A DNA stretch of 10,969 bases from an uncultured Ruminococcus sp. (GTDB lineage: Bacteria; Bacillota; Clostridia; Oscillospirales; Ruminococcaceae), in NCBI GenBank assembly GCA_947175005.1, contig CAMWLD010000042.1, positions 1-10,969 on the forward strand, read 5' to 3'. Of this stretch, positions 6,049-10,969 are shown one piece after another (within the stretch, counting starts at the first letter, position 1; every line of letters begins with the position of its first letter). Position numbers and translations under genes: made by a program. The notes beneath the pieces are model-generated. The model made no database searches. It was not told the DNA's origin and saw only the letters and a list, made by a program, of their open reading frames with translations.

Positions 6049-7134
6049 TCAGTCCCCGAACGAGATCCCAATATCCTTAGCCGTCACCACATAATTTCCC
6101 TCGGGGTCAACAAACTTAGTCTTGCCCGCAACCTCTTCAAGGGGATTCTGACTTATCTTCCCGTTCACCATAGCCACCGAGTAACCGTACCGCCCGTCGG
6201 AAATAAGCTGCGCCGCACGAACACCGAACTGTGTCGCCAGTATCCTGTCATAAGCCGAAGGGCTGCCGCCGCGAAGCATATGTCCGGGTACGCATACACG
6301 GGTCTCAATACCTGTCTCCCTCTGTATCTTAGCCGCAATGGAGGAGGTCATGGTGGTTATCCCCGCCTCCTGGCGAAGCCTTGCACGCTCTTTCTTTTTC
6401 AGCTTAGCCTCTTCCTTGCTGTACGCCCCCTCGGCAACCGCCACAATGGAGAAGCTGTGCCCGTTTTCCGCACGCTTTTGCATAGCCTCGCAGATCTTAT
6501 CCTCATCATAAGGTATCTCGGGAATGATTATAGCATCCGCACCGCCCGCGATTCCCGCAAAAAGAGTAAGCCAGCCCGCCTTGTTTCCCATGATCTCCAC
6601 CATGAGAATGCGGCTGTGAGAAGCGGCCGTGGTGTGCAAACGGTCAATTACATCGGTGGCAATATCCACCGCCGTGTGAAAACCGAATGTGACCTCCGTG
6701 CCGTAAATATCATTGTCAATGGTCTTGGGAAGCCCTATTACATTAAGCCCCTCCATACTAAGCAGATTCGCCGTCTTGTGAGTGCCGTTGCCTCCAAGAG
6801 TCAGAAGGCAGTCCAGCTTTAAGTCCTTGTAGGTGTTCTTCATCTGCTTTACCTTGTCAACATTGTCCTCGCCAATGTTGGAGATCATCTTAAAGGGCTG
6901 CCGCTTTGTGCCCAGAATAGTGCCGCCTCTGGTAAGAATGCCCGAAAATTCCGAGCTGTCCATTTCCCTGGCAATGTTGTTGATAAGGCCGTAATAGCCG
7001 TTCTGAATGCCTATTATCTGGACCTTGTCATTGCCAAAGGTCTCAAAGCACGCCTTTGCAACACCTCTGATAGTAGCGTTAAGTCCGGGGCAGTCGCCGC
7101 CGCTGGTTAAAATTCCGATACGTTTTTTTGCCAT
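6049..7134 (-). CDS. pfkA: 6-phosphofructokinase
   Basis: A 361-residue cytoplasmic enzyme that phosphorylates fructose 6-phosphate to fructose 1,6-bisphosphate in glycolysis. AAAGGAG (minus strand of 7144-7150) sits 9 nt before the ATG. Family motifs run in order: GILTSGGDCPGLNA (residues 7-20, phosphate loop), GGTILGTKR (72-80), LGGNGTHK, the catalytic PKTIDND loop, MGNKAGW, PEIPYD, and PGHMLRGGSPSAYDR. Length and motifs fit the group III-like PFKs of Clostridia and Actinobacteria. The Gly after N in GGNGT is the residue type of ATP-using enzymes (PPi users usually carry Asp there), but the preceding Asp of GGDG is Asn here, so the phosphoryl donor should be treated as probable ATP only. 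The 113-nt gap to the upstream GGDEF/EAL gene contains a TATAAT, so it probably has its own promoter. Confidence 0.93.
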   Translation of the reverse strand: MAKKRIGILTSGGDCPGLNATIRGVAKACFETFGNDKVQIIGIQNGYYGLINNIAREMDSSEFSGILTRGGTILGTKRQPFKMISNIGEDNVDKVKQMKNTYKDLKLDCLLTLGGNGTHKTANLLSMEGLNVIGLPKTIDNDIYGTEVTFGFHTAVDIATDVIDRLHTTAASHSRILMVEIMGNKAGWLTLFAGIAGGADAIIIPEIPYDEDKICEAMQKRAENGHSFSIVAVAEGAYSKEEAKLKKKERARLRQEAGITTMTSSIAAKIQRETGIETRVCVPGHMLRGGSPSAYDRILATQFGVRAAQLISDGRYGYSVAMVNGKISQNPLEEVAGKTKFVDPEGNYVVTAKDIGISFGD

Positions 7135-7221
7135 ATTTTTAAGCTCCTTTACTTAATCTTGTACATCAAAAACCGTTGAAACTCAGGGGTTGATCTGTAA
7201 CCTTAAACCTTATCCTCCTGT

Positions 7222-7227
7222 ATTATA
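7222..7227 (-). promoter_or_regulatory. Possible -10 element of the phosphofructokinase promoter
   Basis: A perfect TATAAT on the minus strand, inside the palindrome ATTATATAAT, about 88 nt before the pfkA start. The matching -35 region is poor and would overlap the 3' end of the GGDEF/EAL gene. No clear terminator is seen between the two genes, so some read-through is possible. Confidence 0.4.
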
Positions 7228-7247
7228 TAATCTGTACCTGACTTTGT

Positions 7248-9623
7248 TTACTCTTTGATTTCCGCCGAAGCAGCCTCTCTGACAACCCTCTTTTTCGCCG
7301 TCACCTTAGCTGTCAAGGCCTTTTTGGGCTGTCTGCTTCTAAGGAATTCCTCAAACTGATCCTTAGGCATAGGCTTTCCGAAGAAATATCCCTGCGCCTG
7401 ATCGCAGCCGGATTCCTTTAAGATCTCCGCCTGACCCAAGGTCTCTATACCCTCGGCAATAGTTTCTATCTTCTTGGATTTTGCGATCCTGATGACCGCA
7501 GAAACTATCTCCCGTGAGATCTCATCCTCCTCCAAATACATTATGAACGATCTGTCAAGCTTTAATACAGTTATGGGCAATATCTGAATGTAGGAAAGGG
7601 AAGAATACCCCGTCCCGAAATCGTCCATGGAAAGCTTGACTCCCAGCTCTTTTATTTCATTCATCTGACTTACCGCATGGTCAATATCCTTGAGCGCAAG
7701 GCTCTCGGTAAGCTCCACATCAAGCCACCTAGGCTCCAGCCCCGTCTCGTCAAGAGCCGCTCTGATGCTCTCGGTAACATTGGTCTGATAAAAGTCTATA
7801 GCAGTAAGGTTAATGGAAACCGTCACAGGAGCAAGCCCCATATCCTGCCATGCCTTGTTCTGTCTGCAAGCCTCAAACAGCACGAAACGGCTTATCTTCG
7901 TAATAAGCAGCGAGCTTTCCGCCACAGGGATAAAATCACTGGGAGGAACGACCGTGCCGTCGGGTCTTATCCAGCGGATAAGCGCCTCCATACCCATAAC
8001 GCTGCCGTCGTCAAGGCTTATCTTAGGCTGATAGTAAAGCACCAGCTCGCTGTTTTCCAGCGCCTTCGACAGATTCCTCTCTATCTCATTTCCCGCAATT
8101 ATCTTGTCATGAGCATGGCTGTCAAAGCGAATGACCGAGCTTCTTGTGCCATCGGAAAGATTAAGCGCAAATTCCGACCTGTCCAGCACCTGTGCAAAAT
8201 CGGAGGATTTCTCGTCGGACATAAGGCAGTACCCCGCCGAGCAGGAAATATTCTGATTTTCCAGCCCCATACCGCCGATAAGGGCAATATCCGCCTGTAT
8301 TCTTGAAAGCAGCGACAAGGGAGTCTGCTCATTGCTGTCCTCCGCCCTTATGATAAGGGCAAAGTTATCTCCGCCTATGCGTGCGTTGAATCCGCCCTCG
8401 GTAAGATTTGCGCTGATAACAGCCGCAATTTCCTTCAACAGATAGTCACCCGTATTATACCCGCAGGTGTCGTTTATAATGTGGAAATCGTCAATATCCA
8501 GAACTATTACCCAGTAATCCACTCCCGCGTCGCTGTCCAGACAGGCAAGCAGTTCATTTCCCAGCGCCATGAACTTGTTGCGGTTGTAAATTCCCGTAAC
8601 ATCGTCAATATAAGCCATTCTCTCGATAACAAGGTCCTTTTCCTTGTCCTTTGTAATATCCATAACAGCGCCGCCGACCTGTGCGCCCTTTTCGCCCTCT
8701 TCCAAAGCCTTAAAGCGGAAATTATACCAGTGATATTCACCGTCCGCACTCATGGCTCTGAAATCCACCGAATGGATCTCATCCTGCTTTAAATTTTCCG
8801 CGGAATTTTTATTTCCCTGAGCAAACGTGTCAAAAATCACCTTGTCCTTGGGGTGGAAAACCGCCCGCAAGTCCTCCGAATCCACAAACCCGTTGTCGGA
8901 AACCAGGTTCAGCGCCTTGCAAAGCTGCTCGGAAGCATAAAATCTCGACGAATGTTCATCCTTTAAAAGCAGCCCTATTTCCGACAGCCCCATGGAAATG
9001 GAATATTTTCTCTCCGTATCCGCCAGCTGCTCCGAATATGTTATAAGCTTCTGCCGCATATTGTTGTTTTCCGTCAGATCAAGCCCTATGGACATCATAA
9101 CGGTAACGCTGTTCCGCCGCTTTACAATGCTCGAAAGTATGGAAGTGTTCCACAAGGTGCAGACCGTCCCGCCGTTTTTGCACTTGATAGTGAATTCCTC
9201 GTCGCGGCTGTTTATGATAGCCTGCAAGTTATCCGAAAAAGCGTCCTGGGGCAGCACCTTCCGCAGCACCGAAAAGCTTTTCAGATCCTTTTCAGTGTAC
9301 CCCGTAGCCTTTATAAATTCGCTGTTCACCTTAAAATAGCTGAAAGAAGTATCCCAGATAATAGCCATAGAGTTAAGCTTATTCATAAGCTTGACCTGGT
9401 TTTCCAGTTCCTTGGAAGTTCTCACGCTTCCCTCGTAAAAAATCACACACAGCGCAGCAATAACAAGCCCCACGCCCGTAATAGCCACCGCATAAAGTAT
9501 CTCCTTGGCGGAATCGAGATTTTCCCGCACAATAGCAGCCACCAGTCCCGCCATAACAACAAGCGCTATGGCAGCAATAATAGCCGCCAGAATTCTCTTA
9601 GCGATTCTTCCTTTATTTGTCAT
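7248..9623 (-). CDS. Membrane PAS-GGDEF-EAL protein, likely c-di-GMP phosphodiesterase
   Basis: A 791-residue protein; AAGGA lies 10 nt before the ATG. Two hydrophobic segments (about 9-31 and 43-63) with a very short loop anchor it. Two PAS-like sensor regions follow (about 83-185 and 205-325), then a GGDEF domain (about 335-500) and an EAL domain (about 510-762), ending in a basic Lys/Arg/Ala tail. The GGDEF signature reads G417-G-D-N-F, and its DxLTGLxNR and GH equivalents are also changed (DDVTGIYNR, GY), so cyclase activity is doubtful. The EAL side has every expected residue: E546 (EALIRW), N605 (SINLTA), E637 (VELTES), D667-D668 (DDFGTGYSSL), K688, E724 and Q744. It should hydrolyse c-di-GMP to pGpG, perhaps with GTP binding at the GGDNF site as an allosteric input (known for such hybrids). 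The sensed signal is unknown. Confidence 0.9.
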   Translation of the reverse strand: MTNKGRIAKRILAAIIAAIALVVMAGLVAAIVRENLDSAKEILYAVAITGVGLVIAALCVIFYEGSVRTSKELENQVKLMNKLNSMAIIWDTSFSYFKVNSEFIKATGYTEKDLKSFSVLRKVLPQDAFSDNLQAIINSRDEEFTIKCKNGGTVCTLWNTSILSSIVKRRNSVTVMMSIGLDLTENNNMRQKLITYSEQLADTERKYSISMGLSEIGLLLKDEHSSRFYASEQLCKALNLVSDNGFVDSEDLRAVFHPKDKVIFDTFAQGNKNSAENLKQDEIHSVDFRAMSADGEYHWYNFRFKALEEGEKGAQVGGAVMDITKDKEKDLVIERMAYIDDVTGIYNRNKFMALGNELLACLDSDAGVDYWVIVLDIDDFHIINDTCGYNTGDYLLKEIAAVISANLTEGGFNARIGGDNFALIIRAEDSNEQTPLSLLSRIQADIALIGGMGLENQNISCSAGYCLMSDEKSSDFAQVLDRSEFALNLSDGTRSSVIRFDSHAHDKIIAGNEIERNLSKALENSELVLYYQPKISLDDGSVMGMEALIRWIRPDGTVVPPSDFIPVAESSLLITKISRFVLFEACRQNKAWQDMGLAPVTVSINLTAIDFYQTNVTESIRAALDETGLEPRWLDVELTESLALKDIDHAVSQMNEIKELGVKLSMDDFGTGYSSLSYIQILPITVLKLDRSFIMYLEEDEISREIVSAVIRIAKSKKIETIAEGIETLGQAEILKESGCDQAQGYFFGKPMPKDQFEEFLRSRQPKKALTAKVTAKKRVVREAASAEIKE

Positions 9624-9709
9624 ACGCCCACCGTCCTTATTGTCCCTAAAAACATTCCTAAATTAAAATAATTGCAAAAAATCACTCTGAAATGATATTT
9701 TATAAGAAA

Positions 9710-9728
9710 TGACATATATTTTATGTCA
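9710..9728. promoter_or_regulatory. Inverted repeat in the GGDEF/EAL leader
   Basis: TGACATA-n5-TATGTCA, perfect 7-bp arms, about 25 nt downstream of the predicted start point. It shares the TGACA/TGTCA half-site with the repeat over the -35 box, so the two may bind the same protein. Confidence 0.4.
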
Positions 9729-9758
9729 ATCCAAATTTTGTTACAAATGCTTATATTT

Positions 9759-9787
9759 ATTATACAATTGTTTTGAAAATTTGTCAA
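9759..9787 (-). promoter_or_regulatory. Consensus sigma-A promoter of the GGDEF/EAL gene
   Basis: On the minus strand: TTGACA (9787-9782), a 17-nt spacer, TATAAT (9764-9759). Both hexamers match the consensus exactly, so basal strength should be high. The start point would be near 9752, leaving a leader of about 128 nt before the ATG at 9623. Confidence 0.75.
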
Positions 9788-9795
9788 TATGACAA
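9781..9795. promoter_or_regulatory. Inverted repeat over the -35 box of the GGDEF/EAL promoter
   Basis: TTGTCA-n3-TGACAA, perfect 6-bp arms, overlapping the -35 hexamer. Its position suits a repressor that blocks RNA polymerase. The regulator is not identifiable from the sequence. Confidence 0.4.
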
Positions 9796-9917
9796 TATGA
9801 ATTATTTGTATTTGTTTTGTATTTCTTTTAATAATTTTGCTGTCGACATAGGGGGAAAAGGCCGCAGGGTTTAAAAACTTGTCCTGACCGCCGAAATATT
9901 TTGGAAAATATAACATA

Positions 9918-10463
9918 TTAAATGTGTTTTTCATATCTTGTAAGCCAATTGTATGCCTCATCTCCATATAATATGTGAGGAGTTTCGGTTGATCCTATAT
10001 TTATAGAATCTGCAAATTTTTTTTCAACACTTATCTCTTTGACTGTTACATTATGAAAAATGCTGCCGTCTAATGCTGTTGATTTTAGTTCAACATTGTC
10101 AAATATACAGTTGGAAAAATCTGTTGTATTATTTATGTAACACGCTATAAAGCTGACATTTTTAAAATATGCACCTTTAAATACTGCATTATACAGCTCC
10201 ACTCTCAAAAATCTTGTATTTTCAAAATAAGCATTGGAATAATTGTTATAATCGCAATTTATTTTAGTGATATGACAATTCAAAAAGGTCGTTTCCTTGA
10301 AATCACTATTACAACAATAGTATCCGTAAAAAAGCTGATTTTCAAATTTCCGTCCGGTAAATAAACAATCACTGAAATTGCTGTCCTCTAAGAACTCTGC
10401 CGGTAAATTCCCTGTGCGGAAATCCTCAGAATCATATGAACCAATTTCAAACTTATCAAACAT
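9918..10463 (-). CDS. Pentapeptide-repeat-like protein, candidate immunity protein
   Basis: A 181-residue protein. I place the start at the ATG at 10463-10461. AAAGGAG lies 8 nt before it and is itself overlapped by an earlier in-frame ATG (10481), which is therefore not the start. Residues ~20-140 show spaced aromatic/Cys-centred steps such as SNFSDCLF, SDFKETTF, NAYFENTRF, NAVFKGAYF, TDFSNCIF and STALDGSIF. These match the A(D/N)[LF]xX five-residue coil of pentapeptide-repeat proteins, in a Phe-rich and degenerate form. A non-repeat tail follows. Such proteins form a right-handed beta-helix, and in polymorphic toxin loci this fold is used by some immunity proteins (family knowledge). It lies 38 nt downstream of a broken nuclease-toxin end on the same strand, the usual toxin-immunity order, so I infer immunity. 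AT-rich composition suggests horizontal acquisition. Confidence 0.7.
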   Translation of the reverse strand: MFDKFEIGSYDSEDFRTGNLPAEFLEDSNFSDCLFTGRKFENQLFYGYYCCNSDFKETTFLNCHITKINCDYNNYSNAYFENTRFLRVELYNAVFKGAYFKNVSFIACYINNTTDFSNCIFDNVELKSTALDGSIFHNVTVKEISVEKKFADSINIGSTETPHILYGDEAYNWLTRYEKHI

Positions 10464-10501
10464 ATAAATTGCTCCTTTCATGAATAAAAATGCTATTTTA
10501 A

Positions 10502-10801
10502 CTATATTGTGATAACTTCGCCTGTTGATAGATTCACAACAATAATCTTACCCTTATATTGAGAATCATTTAACAATGCTTCTGATAATTCTTGAATCTG
10601 AGTCTTTTCCAAGTAAGTCGTGTTAACAATTACATTATTACCTCTACCAAATTCTCTTTCAATATTATTAAGGCTATCTTCCAATGTATAGCTTCCGGGT
10701 TTTGTTTATCCCGGAATATTTCCGGCAGCATTTCTAAAGCTTTTAACATCCCATTTTTGTCCATTATTATAAGTATCAATATAATCTGTCTTTGGATCAC
10801 T
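10502..10801 (-). pseudogene. Broken C-terminal domain of a polymorphic nuclease toxin
   Basis: Translating the minus strand from 10801 gives about 100 codons in one frame, ending at TAG (10504-10502), interrupted by one TAA at 10708-10706. Before the stop it reads SDPKTDYIDTYNNGQKWDVK followed by SFRNAAGNIPG. After it comes TKPGSYTLEDSLNNIEREF, then NVIVNTTYL, TQIQELSEALL and IIVVNLSTGEVITI. The pattern YID-x(5)-KWDVKS, then a helix, then a beta strand VIVNTTYL, then a helix and a final strand resembles the small nuclease domains at the C-terminus of CDI/WapA-type toxins (recognised by eye; family uncertain). One C-to-T change (CAA to TAA) would explain the stop. Further upstream this frame meets two TAA codons, so the toxin has lost its N-terminal part at about 10800. 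The tail after the stop (from TTG 10684) could only be expressed weakly, if at all. Confidence 0.6.
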
Positions 10802-10969
10802 TGAGCGTTATTACTTGCTTGGCATATCGCTTTACTTTGTTTTGATATGTCAGCGACTTCGCCCTTACGGGCGGCAGCATGGAGTGTGTGACGTTCGTCA
10901 CACACTCCTATGCTGCACCGCCGCCCGACGTGGGTTGCCGAGTTTTTGTAACTTTGCAATGTATGACGT
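10801..10969. repeat. Probable dispersed repeat element with a large hairpin, cut by the window end
   Basis: From about 10801 the base composition changes and the sequence is full of self-complementary segments. GGCATATC (10821-10828) faces GATATGTC (10844-10851). GCCC-ttac-GGGC lies at 10861-10872. A long hairpin (10869-10926) has a 25-nt left arm whose inner 13 bp pair perfectly around a 2-nt loop. No gene is recognised. The abrupt junction with the toxin remnant suggests an inserted or recombining intergenic element. That it is repeated elsewhere in the genome is inference. Confidence 0.45.
10869..10926. repeat. 25-bp imperfect inverted repeat (hairpin)
   Basis: The left arm is 10869-10893 and the right arm 10896-10926. 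GGAGTGTGTGACG and CGTCACACACTCC pair perfectly around TT. The outer part, GGGCGGCAGCAT, pairs with ATGCTG...CCGCCC with one extra T and five extra bases on the right. There is no T-run, so it is not a simple terminator. Confidence 0.8.

Larger units (their letters stand above)
9624..9917. other. 294-nt AT-rich intergenic region
   Basis: Holds the promoter, leader and two inverted repeats of the GGDEF/EAL gene. A conspicuously GC-richer patch at about 9840-9905, containing GGGGG, GGCCGC and CTGACCGCCG, stands out from the flanking AT-rich DNA. It forms no clear terminator for the pentapeptide gene ending at 9918. A 115-codon frame on the minus strand crosses this region but has no ribosome binding site and overlaps the pentapeptide gene, so I do not call it. 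Confidence 0.5.

Noticed and set aside
9620..9967. 115-codon minus-strand open frame across the intergenic region
   Set aside because: It starts inside the pentapeptide gene in another frame, has no ribosome binding site, overlaps the GGDEF/EAL promoter and has no recognisable domain.
10464..10481. Upstream ATG start for the pentapeptide protein
   Set aside because: It overlaps the AAAGGAG that is properly spaced for the ATG at 10463.
10630..10959. 109-codon minus-strand frame overlapping the toxin remnant
   Set aside because: Its second half is the wrong frame of the toxin-like sequence, and its first half runs through the large hairpin. It is more likely a chance frame through the repeat element.

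Overview
The window looks like chromosomal DNA of a low-to-mid GC Firmicute of the class Clostridia. A Ruminococcus-like member of the Oscillospiraceae is my best guess. The signs are AAAGGAG-type ribosome binding sites, near-consensus sigma-A promoters (TTGACA-N17-TATAAT type), rho-independent terminators with U-tracts, a group III-like clostridial phosphofructokinase, and a bactofilin with a very long disordered N-terminus. The core (about 1.8-9.6 kb) is visibly richer in G+C than both ends. The ends are AT-rich and carry small or damaged genes typical of accessory DNA. The taxonomic call is inference from style; no marker gene is present.

Layout from left to right. (1) 1-1056: two unrelated small zinc-ribbon proteins converge. 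One is cut by the window edge. The other is a two-TM membrane protein with a C-terminal RanBP2-like ribbon. A bidirectional terminator lies between them at 481-535. (2) 1072-1817: a long AT-rich non-coding stretch holding two divergent promoters, inverted repeats and a 140-nt untranslated leader. (3) 1818-5965 (+ strand): a probable cell-envelope cluster. It has a membrane-anchored NodB-type polysaccharide deacetylase with altered motifs, a bactofilin with a Gly/Tyr-rich disordered arm 19 nt downstream, and after a 193-nt gap a four-TM protein whose cytoplasmic arm carries six copies of an [FL]-[DE]-L-P-P-L-P motif. A perfect 14-bp bidirectional terminator closes it. (4) 6049-9623 (- strand): 6-phosphofructokinase, then (upstream on that strand) a PAS-GGDEF-EAL protein with an intact EAL site and a degenerate GGDNF site, driven by a consensus promoter flanked by operator-like inverted repeats. 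(5) 9918-10969 (- strand): a pentapeptide-repeat-like protein directly downstream of the broken C-terminal end of what looks like a polymorphic nuclease toxin. This is the normal toxin-then-immunity order. Next to it is a strong 25-bp imperfect hairpin that looks like part of a dispersed repeat.

How they may work together (inference): the bactofilin could form a membrane-associated polymer that positions the deacetylase, while the LPPLP-repeat membrane protein acts as a multivalent tether for an unknown partner. The EAL protein probably lowers c-di-GMP and PFK is housekeeping glycolysis; nothing in the sequence links either to the envelope cluster. The most original items are the LPPLP-repeat scaffold beside the bactofilin, and the orphan toxin/immunity remnant at the right end.
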